A stretch of DNA of 64,000 bases from Clostridium chromiireducens. GTDB lineage: Bacteria > Bacillota > Clostridia > Clostridiales > Clostridiaceae. Every line of letters begins with the position of its first letter. Positions within the stretch are counted from its first letter, which is position 1. The position numbers and the translations under genes are program-made. The notes beneath the pieces are model-generated. The model was not told the origin of the DNA. It did no database searches and was given only the letters and a program-made list of their open reading frames with translations. Of the stretch, positions 51,679-62,546 are shown piece by piece. The stretch covers positions 28,224 to 92,223 of the forward strand of contig NZ_MZGT01000013.1 in the NCBI RefSeq assembly GCF_002029255.1, given 5' to 3'.

Positions 51679-51831
51679 TGTTTTAAAACAGCGAAAGTTT
51701 TACTTTTAGAAGAAAGTGGAATAGAATTTGAAGAAAGGGATAATAATCTAGAAAAACATGTTTTAATAATAGATATATATGTTTGGCTAATTAATTCATC
51801 ATTTCGAGATAGGCAGAAATTAAAACTATAG
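51679..51831 (+). pseudogene. Glutaredoxin/Spx-like gene fragment
   Basis: An open frame without a start codon reads CFKTAKVLLLEESGIEFEER then DNNLEKHV. This resembles the first part of a thioredoxin-fold glutaredoxin or Spx/ArsC protein (C..TAK.LLEE.GIEF.ERD). It is preceded by a stop and has no ribosome site. It appears to be a relic; the match is short. Confidence 0.35.
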
Positions 51832-51837
51832 CACGAA

Positions 51838-51877
51838 AGTCTGACTTTAATATTTCATTAATAGAGTCAGATTTTTA
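51838..51877 (+). terminator. Intrinsic terminator before xpaC
   Basis: AGTCTGACTTTAAT pairs with ATTAATAGAGTCAGAT (small bulge), followed by TTTTAT. It lies after the fragment at 51679 and could be its original terminator. Confidence 0.6.
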
Positions 51878-51959
51878 TATTTTGACAAGTTACATATTTA
51901 TAAAGGTATGTTTAATTTTTCTATAAGTTATGGTGATAAATTAAGAAAATGATAAAATG

Positions 51960-51995
51960 TTACAAATTGTAATTTTTGCAAAAATGATATATAAT
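51960..51995 (+). promoter_or_regulatory. Promoter of xpaC-telA with palindrome over the -35 box
   Basis: TTGTAA (51967-51972), a 17-base spacer and TATAAT (51990-51995). TTACAAATTGTAA (51960-51972) is a perfect 13-base palindrome overlapping the -35 box and may be an operator. Confidence 0.5.
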
Positions 51996-52065
51996 AAAGG
52001 CAAAATGTTATGGACATATAGCAAGGTTTTTATGATTGATAAGAATAGAATTTGGAGGCATGGGT

Positions 52066-53262
52066 ATGGGCAGAAGAGATTTTTCTGATTTAGAAGAGGA
52101 AATTAGAGAAACGGTAAAGAATGCATTTGATGCTATTGATTTTGCTAGGATTAAAAAAGATGTTGATGATAAAACTGCAGACGCTATTAATGAAGTTAAA
52201 ACAACCTTAAAAGATAAATCATATCATTATAACAAAAAAATAAAAGAAAAAGTTAAGAATAAATATAGAGATATGGGTGTAACAAAAAAAGAAGAAAATA
52301 AGATGAAAATGTATATTGCTAAAAGACCAGCTGGAAGTATATCGGGAATAATTTACACAGTATTTGGGGCTATTTTGAGTGGATTATTTGGAATTACACT
52401 AATTTCAATATCAATTTCTAGTTATTTTATTAGTGGGTTTTCAACTGTCCAAACTATTACTTTAAGCGGTTTATTTGCGCTTTTTGTACCAAGTGTGGGG
52501 CTTACATTAAAAGGAATAAGTTTGAGAAAAAGGATAAAGCGTTTTAGACAGTATATACGATCTCTTAACAGTAATAATTATTGTTCTATTGAGGAATTAG
52601 CTGTCTCAATTAAAAAGAAGAATAAATATGTTATGAAAGACTTAAGGAAAATGATTGACCTAGGAATGTTTCCTCAGGGTCATATTGATGATAAAAAGAC
52701 ATATTTCATGTTAAGTGATGAAGTTTATGAGAATTATTTAGCATCTCAAGAAGCTCTAAAGATGCGTAATGAAGAAGAATTAAAAAGACAAGAACAATTA
52801 AAGCAAGAAGTAAATGATCCTGCTAAGAAGGAATTAAGAACTACAATTGAAATGGGAAGAAATCATATAGAGCAAATAAAAAGTGTAAATGATGCTATAC
52901 CAGAAGAAGAGATCTCAGTAAAATTGTCTAGACTTCAAAATATTGTAGCTCAAATATTTAAGCATGTAGAGCAAAATCCTAAGAAATTGCCAGAGGTTAG
53001 TAAATTCATTAATCATTATCTTCCTATGACTTTAAAGTTAGTTAATTCATATAAAGAGCTTAATGACCAACCAGTTCATGGGGAAAATATAAAGAATGCT
53101 AAAAATGAAATTGAAAAAACAATTGATATTATAAATTTTGCTTTTGAAAATTTGTTAGATGATTTATTTGAAGAGATTGCTTTAGATATCTCTACAGATA
53201 TTTCTGTTCTTGAAACGTTGCTTACGCAAGAAGGACTGACCAAAAATGATTTTGAAAAGTAA
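52066..53262 (+). CDS. xpaC: XpaC-like membrane protein
   Basis: A 398-residue protein of the XpaC family (named for hydrolysis of a chromogenic phosphate substrate). The N-terminal part is charged, two hydrophobic segments lie near residues 90-150 (IIYTVFGAILSGLFGITLIS and LSGLFALFVPSVGLTL), and the rest is helical with RFRQYIRSLNSNNYCSIEEL. The function is unknown, but XpaC and TelA are regularly paired, as here. GGAGG at 52054 fits ATG 52066 better than the nearer ATG 52060. It is 24 bases before telA. Confidence 0.75.
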   Translation: MGRRDFSDLEEEIRETVKNAFDAIDFARIKKDVDDKTADAINEVKTTLKDKSYHYNKKIKEKVKNKYRDMGVTKKEENKMKMYIAKRPAGSISGIIYTVFGAILSGLFGITLISISISSYFISGFSTVQTITLSGLFALFVPSVGLTLKGISLRKRIKRFRQYIRSLNSNNYCSIEELAVSIKKKNKYVMKDLRKMIDLGMFPQGHIDDKKTYFMLSDEVYENYLASQEALKMRNEEELKRQEQLKQEVNDPAKKELRTTIEMGRNHIEQIKSVNDAIPEEEISVKLSRLQNIVAQIFKHVEQNPKKLPEVSKFINHYLPMTLKLVNSYKELNDQPVHGENIKNAKNEIEKTIDIINFAFENLLDDLFEEIALDISTDISVLETLLTQEGLTKNDFEK

Positions 53263-53286
53263 TAATAAAAAAGGGAGGAATTGAAA

Positions 53287-54432
53287 ATGAATGATGGGTT
53301 TGAAGAAAATATTGATATCACTCCAAGCTTAACATTTGAGCCATTCCAGGAGGAGGCCTCGGTTGTTAAGATACAAGAGGAAGAGAAAGCAGTAGACGCT
53401 ATCGATGATAGTTTTTTAACAGATGAAGAAAAGAAAATGGTAGACCAGTTCGTAGAAAAAATAGATGTAACTAACTCAAATTCAATTCTACAATATGGAG
53501 TTGGTGCACAAAAGAAAATTGCAGATTTTTCTGAAACAGCTTTAGGTAATGTGAAGACTAAGGATCTAGGAGAAGTAGGCGATATGCTTACTAATGTAGT
53601 AGTAGAGCTGAAGAATTTTGAGTCCGTAGATGAGAAAAAAGGATTTTTAGGACTTTTCAAAAAGACTACAGAAAAGTTTTCCCAAATGAAAGCAAAGTAT
53701 GATAAAGTTGAGGGAAACATAAATAAGATTTGTACCAGTCTTGAAAATCATCAGATACAACTATTAAAAGATATTGCTATGCTTGATAAAATGTATGAAA
53801 TTAATAAAGTATATTTTAAGGAACTTTCCATGTACATTTTAGCAGGAAAAAAGAAGCTTGCAAAATTAGAAAAAGAAGAACTTCCTAAGTTAGCGGAAAG
53901 AGCAAGAATAAGTGGTCTTCCAGAGGATGCGCAAGCTACAAATGATCTTGTAGCACTTTGCAACCGATTTGAAAAAAAGATTCATGATTTAGAATTAACT
54001 AGAATGATATCTCTTCAAATGGCACCACAAATTCGTTTGATTCAAAATAATGACTCTCTTATGTCAGAAAAGATACAATCTACTATTGTTAATACTATTC
54101 CTCTTTGGAAAAGTCAAATTGTTCTCGCTCTTGGAGTAGCGCATTCGAATAATGCTGCTAAGGTTCAAAATGAAGTAACAAATATGACAAATGAACTTTT
54201 ACGTAAAAATGCAGAAACACTTAAAATGTCAACAATAGAAACAGCTAAACAATCGGAACGTGGAATTGTTGACATTGAAACTCTTAGAACAACTAATGAA
54301 TCGTTAATTTCAACTCTTGATGAAGTACTTCGAATACAAACAGAAGGACGTCAAAAGCGTAAAGCTGCAGAAGCGGAATTACAAAACATTGAGGAACAAT
54401 TAAAAAATAGATTACTTCAAATGAAGCAATAA
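53287..54432 (+). CDS. telA: TelA-family toxic anion resistance protein
   Basis: A 381-residue TelA-like protein: GFLGLFKKTTEKFSQMKAKY, LDKMYEINKVYFKELSMYIL and ARISGLPEDAQATNDLVALC are family stretches, and long helices continue to the end. The family was named for tellurite resistance and is linked to cell-envelope stress; the mechanism is unclear. ATG 53287 has GGGAGG eight bases upstream. It is the second gene of the xpaC-telA pair. Confidence 0.88.
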   Translation: MNDGFEENIDITPSLTFEPFQEEASVVKIQEEEKAVDAIDDSFLTDEEKKMVDQFVEKIDVTNSNSILQYGVGAQKKIADFSETALGNVKTKDLGEVGDMLTNVVVELKNFESVDEKKGFLGLFKKTTEKFSQMKAKYDKVEGNINKICTSLENHQIQLLKDIAMLDKMYEINKVYFKELSMYILAGKKKLAKLEKEELPKLAERARISGLPEDAQATNDLVALCNRFEKKIHDLELTRMISLQMAPQIRLIQNNDSLMSEKIQSTIVNTIPLWKSQIVLALGVAHSNNAAKVQNEVTNMTNELLRKNAETLKMSTIETAKQSERGIVDIETLRTTNESLISTLDEVLRIQTEGRQKRKAAEAELQNIEEQLKNRLLQMKQ

Positions 54433-54451
54433 AATGGAAACTACATACTTC

Positions 54452-54752
54452 AAAGGTATTGTGAAGCACTTAAAGTGAAGCAATGAACAACCGAAATAGA
54501 ATACATATATGTTCCGCAGGACTGTGAAAAATTTCACTGTGAATATCTAAATGGAATGTTGCACCACTTCTGCGTGTTCCTGTGACAAGCACAAGACAAG
54601 CAAAAGTGGAACAACTTCCCATTAAGATATTCTAGCAGCTTATTTTTCAATGCCTGACTCCACATATATTCCATTTCGGTTGCTTAGAAGTAAACTTTAA
54701 ATAACCCCTTAATACAAGTATTTTCATATTTCGGATGCTTCACAATACCTTT
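54452..54752. repeat. Large structured inverted-repeat element, copy 1
   Basis: Perfect 17-bp ends (54452-54468 and 54736-54752; AAAGGTATTGTGAAGCA and its complement) enclose nested imperfect stems: 54488-54511 with 54661-54682, and 54541-54570 with 54603-54632, plus small hairpins. A second copy lies at 59385-59786 with the same stems but partly different bases. No open frame. It could be a MITE-like element or a structured RNA. The family was not recognised. Confidence 0.75.
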
Positions 54753-54794
54753 AAATTGAGATTTTGTAAGATAAAATTTATTTTACAAAAAATA

Positions 54795-54942
54795 TTGACA
54801 ATAAATATAAAATAAGATATCATAAGAATATAAATTAAACGCTTACATATAAATATTGTGATTGTTACTGATTCGATCAGGCGAAACCTTAATTAATGAG
54901 AAGAGATATGAATAGTTCTCTTTTGATTAATTAGGGTTTTTA
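54795..54942 (+). promoter_or_regulatory. licT promoter, RAT antiterminator and terminator
   Basis: TTGACA (54795-54800), 17 bases and TATCAT (54818-54823) form the promoter. The RAT element (54858-54888, core TGTTACTG...CAGGCG...ACC) overlaps the 5' side of a long terminator (about 54885-54942, ending TTTTTAT). LicT bound to the RAT should prevent termination, giving autoregulation. Confidence 0.85.
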
Positions 54943-54980
54943 TATTCTAATATATAATACATAGTGATTGGGGGATAGGA

Positions 54981-55811
54981 ATGATAATAAAAAAGATATT
55001 TAATAATAATGCTATTTTGGCTAAAGACTCAAAAAAACAAGAGATTGTTATTATGGGGCGTGGAGTTGGATTTAAAAAAAGTGTAGGAGATGAAGTAGAT
55101 GAAAATCTAATTGAAAAAACTTTTATACTAAAACAAAAAGATGCCTCAGAGAAATTTAAATTATTATTAGAAGATATTCCTACAGAACATGTTTCACTAT
55201 GTTACGATATTATTGAATACGCCAACAATATATTAAGTGTTGAATTAAATGATTATATATATGTTACTTTAACTGATCATATTAGTTATGCATTAAAATT
55301 ATTTGAGGAGGGACTTAATCGTCCTAATGCGCTAATTTGGGAAATTAAGAAATTTTACCCCAAGGAATTTGAAATAGGGTTAAAAGCATTAGAATTTATT
55401 GAAGATGAGACCAATAAAAGATTACCTGAAGATGAAGCTGGTAATATAGCTCTTCATTTAATAAATGCGCAAACTAATATTTCCAGCAATAAAGTAGAAG
55501 ATATTGCCCATCAAACAAAAATGATACAAGATATATTAAATATAATTAAGTACACATATAATATTGCACTTAATGAAAAATCTCTTAATTATGAGAGATT
55601 TGTTACACATTTAAGATTCTTCTTTCAACGACTAAATAAAAATGAAAAGATGGAAAAAGAAGAGGATGATTTTTTATTAAAGCAAGTTAGAACCAAATAT
55701 AAAAAAGCATATGAGTGTATGTTGAAAATACAGAAGTATTTGGAGAAAGAATTATCTGATGAAGAACAATTATATCTAACTATACACATTCAACGTGTAA
55801 CTCAAAGATAA
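54981..55811 (+). CDS. licT: BglG/LicT-family transcription antiterminator
   Basis: A 276-residue antiterminator. The N-terminal RNA-binding domain begins MIIKKIFNNNAILAKD and contains GRGVGFKKSVGDEVDE. Two PTS-regulated domains follow; PRD1 has LTDHISYAL and PRD2 has DEAGNIALHLINAQ with the regulatory histidines. It is phosphorylated by the PTS (negatively by the beta-glucoside EII, positively by HPr) and then stops termination at RAT elements. GGGGG precedes ATG 54981. RATs occur in its own leader, before bglP, and probably before manX. Confidence 0.93.
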   Translation: MIIKKIFNNNAILAKDSKKQEIVIMGRGVGFKKSVGDEVDENLIEKTFILKQKDASEKFKLLLEDIPTEHVSLCYDIIEYANNILSVELNDYIYVTLTDHISYALKLFEEGLNRPNALIWEIKKFYPKEFEIGLKALEFIEDETNKRLPEDEAGNIALHLINAQTNISSNKVEDIAHQTKMIQDILNIIKYTYNIALNEKSLNYERFVTHLRFFFQRLNKNEKMEKEEDDFLLKQVRTKYKKAYECMLKIQKYLEKELSDEEQLYLTIHIQRVTQR

Positions 55812-55827
55812 ATAAATATAAAATGTT

Positions 55828-55907
55828 GGATTGTTACTGGTAAAGCAGGCGAGACCAAATATGGATAGAAAATTTATGTCTATCTATATTAGGTCTCGTT
55901 TTTTTAT
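55828..55907 (+). promoter_or_regulatory. RAT antiterminator and terminator before bglP
   Basis: GGATTGTTACTG...CAGGCGAGACC (55828-55856) is a textbook RAT. Its end overlaps a terminator stem starting GAGACC (55851) and closing GGTCTC (55892-55897), with an inner TGGATAGA/TCTATC stem, followed by seven T. Confidence 0.9.
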
Positions 55908-55936
55908 AAAAATATATAATAAAGGAGAAATATATT

Positions 55937-57838
55937 ATGAAGTATGAACAATTAGCAAAAGACATTATAAAGAATGTCGGTGGAAAAGAAAATGTTAATA
56001 GCTTAACTCACTGTATTACTCGCTTGCGTTTTAAATTGAAGGATGAGAGTAAAGCAAATACTGATATATTGAAGAATATGGATGGTGTTGTTACAGTTGT
56101 AAAAAGTGGCGGACAATATCAAGTAGTTATTGGAAATCATGTTCCAGATGTATATGCAGATGTTGTTGCTGTAGGTGGATTTGCTACAGCTTCAGAAGAT
56201 AATTCAAATGAAAAAATGAGTCCATTTAATAAATTTATAGATACTGTATCAGGTGTATTTACTCCGATTCTAGGAGTACTAGCTGCAACAGGAATGATCA
56301 AAGGATTTAATGCATTATTCATAGCTTTGCATATACTTAACACCACTGATGGAACTTATCAAATTTTAAACGCAACTGGAGACTGTTTATTCAACTTTTT
56401 CCCAATTTTCTTAGGGTATACAGCAGCCAATAAGTTTAAAGCGAATAAATTTATTGGTATGGCAATAGGTGCAGCATTAGTTTATCCATCATTAGCAGGA
56501 TTAACAGTGCCTCCAGCTCAGCCTCTATATACTTTATTTGCGGGTACACTAATTGAATCACCAGTTTATATAACTTTTCTAGGAATTCCGGTTATACTAA
56601 TGAGTTATACATCAAGTGTTATACCAATTATTTTAGCTACATATGTAGGTGCTAAAATTGAAAATGGATTTAAAAAGGTAATTCCTGATGTAGTTAAAGC
56701 ATTCTTAGTTCCATTTTGTACATTACTAGTTATTGTTCCTTTAACCTTTATAGTTATAGGGCCTATTGCAACTTGGGCAGGTAAATTACTTGGTGCTTTA
56801 ACACTTTCCATTTATAGTTTAAGTCCAGTAGTTGCAGGGTTATTTATGGGTGCTTTCTGGCAGGTATTTGTTATATTTGGATTACATTGGGGATTTATTC
56901 CTATAGCAATAAATAATCTAACAGTATTACATCAAGATCCAATTCTCGGACTTATATTTGCAGCTTCATTTGCTCAAACAGGTGTAGTAGGAGCTATTTT
57001 ACTTAAAACAAAAAATACTAAGTTAAAATCATTATGTATACCAGCATTTATTTCAGGAATTTTTGGAGTTACAGAACCAGCTATCTATGGTATTACATTA
57101 CCACGTAAAAAACCATTTATTTTGAGTTGTATAGGAGGTTCACTAGGTGGTGCAATATTAGGAATTATGGGTTCTAATATATATATGGTAGGAGGCTTGG
57201 GTATTTTTGGAATACCGGGTTATATTGGTCCAAATGGAATGGATAGTGGTTTCTATGGCTCAATAGTTGCCATGATAGCAGGTTTCTTGATTGGATTTAT
57301 ATTGATGTTCTTTACAAAGCTTGAAGATGATGCAGATTCAAGTAAAAGTATGAACGATTCAAACACAGTAAATCCTTTAGTTAAGCAAGAAATATTGGTG
57401 AGTCCAGTAAAAGGTGAAGTTAAATCTTTATCGGAAGTAAAAGATGAAGCGTTTTCAAAAGGAGCACTCGGAAAAGGTATAGCAATATCACCAACTGAAG
57501 GTAAAATAGTTGCTCCTGTAGATGGAGTTTTGACAACATTTTTCCCAACAGGTCATGCATTAGGAATCACAAGTACTAATGGTGCTGAAATATTAATTCA
57601 TGTGGGAATGGATACTGTTCAATTAGAAGGAAAACATTTTTACCCTAAGGCAAAACAAGGAGAGAGCGTAAAGAAAGGGCAAGTATTGTTAGAATTTGAT
57701 GTTAAAGCTATAGAAAAAGAGGGATATTCTTTAATAACACCTGTAGTTATTACTAATTCTGATAATTATTTAGATGTTATTGAAACTGATAAAAAAGTTG
57801 TTGATTATAATGAAGATTTGCTAAGAGTCATGATTTAA
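55937..57838 (+). CDS. bglP: PTS beta-glucoside-specific EIIBCA
   Basis: A 633-residue sugar permease in the order IIB-IIC-IIA. IIB: NSLTHCITRLRFKLKD with the phosphorylated Cys. IIC: several hydrophobic segments with FGVTEPAIYGITLPRKKPF. IIA: LIHVGMDTVQLEGKHF, where the His accepts phosphate. It imports and phosphorylates beta-glucosides such as salicin or cellobiose and also controls LicT. AAGGAG precedes ATG 55937. A perfect 16-bp hairpin separates it from bglA. Confidence 0.93.
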   Translation: MKYEQLAKDIIKNVGGKENVNSLTHCITRLRFKLKDESKANTDILKNMDGVVTVVKSGGQYQVVIGNHVPDVYADVVAVGGFATASEDNSNEKMSPFNKFIDTVSGVFTPILGVLAATGMIKGFNALFIALHILNTTDGTYQILNATGDCLFNFFPIFLGYTAANKFKANKFIGMAIGAALVYPSLAGLTVPPAQPLYTLFAGTLIESPVYITFLGIPVILMSYTSSVIPIILATYVGAKIENGFKKVIPDVVKAFLVPFCTLLVIVPLTFIVIGPIATWAGKLLGALTLSIYSLSPVVAGLFMGAFWQVFVIFGLHWGFIPIAINNLTVLHQDPILGLIFAASFAQTGVVGAILLKTKNTKLKSLCIPAFISGIFGVTEPAIYGITLPRKKPFILSCIGGSLGGAILGIMGSNIYMVGGLGIFGIPGYIGPNGMDSGFYGSIVAMIAGFLIGFILMFFTKLEDDADSSKSMNDSNTVNPLVKQEILVSPVKGEVKSLSEVKDEAFSKGALGKGIAISPTEGKIVAPVDGVLTTFFPTGHALGITSTNGAEILIHVGMDTVQLEGKHFYPKAKQGESVKKGQVLLEFDVKAIEKEGYSLITPVVITNSDNYLDVIETDKKVVDYNEDLLRVMI

Positions 57839-57847
57839 AAAAATAAG

Positions 57848-57890
57848 AATTCAAAGCATAAGAGGAAATTTGTCTTATGCTTTGAATTTT
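57848..57890 (+). terminator. Hairpin between bglP and bglA
   Basis: A perfect 16-bp stem (57848-57863 with 57873-57888), followed by TTAG. The weak T run suggests partial termination or an mRNA processing/stability hairpin within the operon. Confidence 0.65.
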
Positions 57891-57910
57891 AGTAATAATG
57901 AAGTAACTGA

Positions 57911-59368
<1,458 letters not shown>

Positions 59369-59384
59369 GAATAGTAGTTTTTTC

Positions 59385-59786
59385 TATAAAGGTATTATGA
59401 AATACTTAGAGTTAAACAGTAAATAGCTGAAATATAAGACATATATGTTCCTCAGGATTATGAAAAATATCGCTGGGAATATCTAAATGGAAAGTTGCAC
59501 CACTTCTAAATGCTCCTGTGACAAGCGCAGGACAATTTGAAGTGGAACGATTTTTCGGTAAGATATTCCGACAGCTTATTTTTCTATACCTGCTCCACAT
59601 ATATGTCTTATATTTCTTTGTTTTGCTATAACTTTAAGGATTCCACAGATACCTACCTAATTTATATTGGAATTGTAGTAAAGATTGCAAATCTTTCTCT
59701 TTCGATTGTATAGAAGTAACATTAAAGTATCGCTAAACTACAAGTATTTTTATATTTCGAATTCTTCGCAATACCGTTATATAAAG
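59385..59786. repeat. Large structured inverted-repeat element, copy 2
   Basis: A homologue of 54452-54752 about 100 bp longer near its right end. A perfect 19-bp inner stem (59429-59447 with 59598-59616) replaces the differently sequenced stem of copy 1. The second stem (59476-59506 with 59539-59569), the loops (TGTGACAAGC, CAGCTTATTTTTC) and the ends (GGTATT...AATACC) are shared. Nothing else was recognised in 59787-59996. Confidence 0.75.
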
Positions 59787-59996
59787 AAAAATAATATGCT
59801 ATCGATAATATAGTAAAGGTTTTGTTGGAGAATCAATAATAATTATGTTATATTTTATATATACATTCTATTATGAATCAAATGAAAAATACATTTTTAG
59901 TACTATTATGACTTTTGAAAAGAGTAGAAATATGTTTCTCTATTAGTCAATAAAAGTTAGGAATTATATAAAGTTTAAGTAAGGGGTAGAGGCATT

Positions 59997-60899
59997 ATGA
60001 ATAACAATATATTATTAGAATCAGGTACTGGAGAATTAGAGATTATTGAATTTATTGCAAACGGAAATCATTATGCAATTAATGTAGTTAAAGTTAAAGA
60101 AGTAATAGAAATGCCAAAGAGTGGGTTAACTAAATTACCAGACCCTAAACCAGAAATAGCCGGACTAATTTTGTGTAGAGATGAGATTCTTACTTTAATT
60201 GATTTAAAATATGTTTTAAGTAAGAGAGAAGCCTTAAATCTTGGATCTAAAGTTATAGTCTGTGAATTCAATAAGATTAAAGTTTCGTTTAATATCGATG
60301 ATATAGTAGCGGTTCATCGTATTAAATGGAGCGAAATAAGAAAACCAGATGACTTATCAGAAAATTCATTAGCTGTTGGAAATATTCTTTTAAATGGTAA
60401 AGTATTAATTATGTTAGATTTTGAAAAAATAGTTACAGATATTTGTCCAAGCGTTGGAATTAGTGAGGATAGACTTATCCAGGTAGATTATAAAGATAGA
60501 TCACATATAAGATTAGTATTAGCTGATGATTCGGCTTTGATTAGAAGACTTTTGAAAGATACTCTTACAAAAGCAGGATTTAAAAATTTGAGAATTTTTG
60601 ATGATGGAAGCCAGGCGTTAGCCTATCTAAGAGGGCTTGTAGAAGAAAGCGGAGAGAATTTTATTAAAGAAGCACAACTGCTTATTACAGATATTGAAAT
60701 GCCTCAGATGGATGGGCTTACGTTAACAAGAAGAATAAAAGAAGATGAAAAATTAAAGAAATTACCTGTTGTAATATTTTCATCATTAATTACACAAGAG
60801 TTAAGACATAAAGGGGAGTCTGTTAAGGCGGATGCTCAATTGAGTAAACCTGAGGTAAGTGAACTTGTTGATACCATTGATAGATTATTAGGCATTTAA
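59997..60899 (+). CDS. cheV: Chemotaxis protein CheV
   Basis: A 300-residue two-domain protein. Residues 15-160 are a CheW-like coupling domain (FIANGNHYAINVVKVKEVIE, PEIAGLILCRDEILTLIDL). From residue 177 a receiver domain follows with the acidic pocket (VLADDSALIRR), the phosphorylated Asp (LLITDIEMPQMDG) and the conserved Lys (LSKPE). It links chemoreceptors to CheA and aids adaptation. AAGGGG precedes ATG 59997. It stands alone with its own terminator and no other chemotaxis gene nearby. Confidence 0.92.
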   Translation: MNNNILLESGTGELEIIEFIANGNHYAINVVKVKEVIEMPKSGLTKLPDPKPEIAGLILCRDEILTLIDLKYVLSKREALNLGSKVIVCEFNKIKVSFNIDDIVAVHRIKWSEIRKPDDLSENSLAVGNILLNGKVLIMLDFEKIVTDICPSVGISEDRLIQVDYKDRSHIRLVLADDSALIRRLLKDTLTKAGFKNLRIFDDGSQALAYLRGLVEESGENFIKEAQLLITDIEMPQMDGLTLTRRIKEDEKLKKLPVVIFSSLITQELRHKGESVKADAQLSKPEVSELVDTIDRLLGI

Positions 60900-60969
60900 T
60901 AACAAAAAAATAGATTATTAAGTAAAAAATAATTAATAAATAATAAAATTTAATTGAAGCATTTGAATT

Positions 60970-61000
60970 AAGGTATGGGTTAATAAGCCATACCTTTTTA
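60970..61000 (+). terminator. Terminator after cheV
   Basis: AGGTATGG (60971-60978) pairs with CCATACCT (60988-60995), followed by TTTTATT. Confidence 0.8.
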
Positions 61001-61038
61001 TTAAATTAAATAATATCGTGAAAGAATAAAATATATAA

Positions 61039-61221
61039 TTGCGTTATTTATGGAAAATATTGTATAATACTAAATGTACAAATTATCATGTAGCTTTTAA
61101 AAAGATAAAATACCCAATGTTATAGACGATTGTAAAGGGGGAATAGTCACATAGAATACATGGATTGTAAAGTGTTGAGAACGGATGGAGTTCTTATAAG
61201 ATATTAGGAATAGGGTATTTT
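61039..61221 (+). promoter_or_regulatory. Promoter and structured leader of the L,D-transpeptidase gene
   Basis: TTGCGT (61039-61044), 18 bases and TATAAT (61063-61068) form the promoter. The leader is closed by AAAATACCC (61107-61115) pairing with GGGTATTTT (61213-61221), enclosing about 100 bases with an AGAAC/GTTCT hairpin and a repeated ATTGTAAAG. It matches no riboswitch I recognise. The closing stem ends in T's, so it might also act as a terminator. Confidence 0.45.
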
Positions 61222-61242
61222 TAATATTAACAGGAGGTTATT

Positions 61243-62484
61243 ATGGAGACGGATGAATATAGGTTAAATAATATAGTAAGAGGTATTATTACTTCTTTAT
61301 TTACTTTGTTTGTTTTTGGATTAGTCTTTTTTAGTAATGTAACATATGTCTCAGCTAAAACTTTTAGTGAAAAGTCGGCTAAAGATTATACTTTATCATT
61401 ACAAGAAAAGGAAGGCATAAAAGAACAGATTACAGGAGCTGAGATAAGCTTGAAATATGATTCTACAGTCCCTGAGGGAATTTCTTATGATGAAAATTTA
61501 TTAAATGAACGCATAAATAAACTTCAATGCTTTGATACTAGTAAAGTGATCCGATCTCAAAATGCTAAGCTAGTTTATGAAAATAACAGCTTTGTAATTT
61601 GCAAGGAGATATATGGAAATAGCATAAATAGGAGCGCTTTATATGAAAATATAGTAAAAGCTATTAATAACAGAGAGACAGAAATAAATTTGGAAGAATT
61701 AAAGTGTTATGAAGAGCCTAAGTTTGTTACAACTTCTTCGGAAATAGTTAGCGCTAAAGAGACGCTTAATAGATATATATCTGCTAATATAACTTATAAT
61801 TTTGCAGGACAAACGCGAACTTTAGATGGATTGGCAATAAAAGATTGGATAATTATTGGAGAAGACTATGAAGTAAGCCTTTATGAACCACTTGTGAGAA
61901 AATATGTAGATAGTTTAGCAGATGCCTATACATCATTATTAGGGACAAGTATAAAAGTTAGTGGAGGTTACGATGGAAATAATCATAGCTGGATAATAAA
62001 TAGAGAAGCTGAAACGAGTGCGTTAATAGAAAATATAAAAAATGGACAAACTATAGAAAAGCATCCAATATATGCTCAAACTTCAGCAGCTAGTTATTTT
62101 AGAAACGTTGGAGGTACTTTTGTAGAAATAGATATGACTAAGCAGCACCTGTGGTATTACAAAGATGGTTACTTAGTAGTAGAAGGTGATGTTGTTACAG
62201 GTAATGCAAACGCTGGGCACTCAACACCAGCAGGAGTTTATAGACTTTACTACAAACAGAAAGATACTGTGCTAAGAGGTGAAGACTATGCAGCACCAGT
62301 TAGTTTCTGGATGCCGTTTAATGGAAATATTGGGCTTCATGATGCAAACTGGAGATCAGAGTTCGGAGGAGAAATATATAAGACAGATGGTTCTCACGGA
62401 TGTGTAAATGCTCCATACTATGTTGCAAAAACAGTGTATAATAATATAAATTCAGGTGTAGCTGTAATTTGTTATAATTCCTAA
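61243..62484 (+). CDS. L,D-transpeptidase (YkuD) with PG-binding-4-like domain
   Basis: A 413-residue envelope enzyme. A short charged N-terminus and a hydrophobic segment (about residues 16-36) anchor or export it. The middle (residues 70-270) fits the peptidoglycan-binding domain that precedes YkuD in Gram-positives. The C-terminal YkuD domain has IDMTKQHLWYYKDG, HSTPAGVYRL, IGLHD and the catalytic SHGCVN. It forms 3-3 crosslinks or attaches proteins to peptidoglycan. CAGGAGG precedes ATG 61243. A terminator at 62547 ends the gene. Confidence 0.9.
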   Translation: METDEYRLNNIVRGIITSLFTLFVFGLVFFSNVTYVSAKTFSEKSAKDYTLSLQEKEGIKEQITGAEISLKYDSTVPEGISYDENLLNERINKLQCFDTSKVIRSQNAKLVYENNSFVICKEIYGNSINRSALYENIVKAINNRETEINLEELKCYEEPKFVTTSSEIVSAKETLNRYISANITYNFAGQTRTLDGLAIKDWIIIGEDYEVSLYEPLVRKYVDSLADAYTSLLGTSIKVSGGYDGNNHSWIINREAETSALIENIKNGQTIEKHPIYAQTSAASYFRNVGGTFVEIDMTKQHLWYYKDGYLVVEGDVVTGNANAGHSTPAGVYRLYYKQKDTVLRGEDYAAPVSFWMPFNGNIGLHDANWRSEFGGEIYKTDGSHGCVNAPYYVAKTVYNNINSGVAVICYNS

Positions 62485-62546
62485 TTTGGGAAAATGATAT
62501 TTTAGTAAGATAATTGCGGCTTATGAGATAGATGAAATATTAATAT

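Noticed and set aside
54433..54760. Protein-coding gene or transposase between telA and licT
   Set aside because: All frames are broken; the region is explained by the nested inverted repeat.
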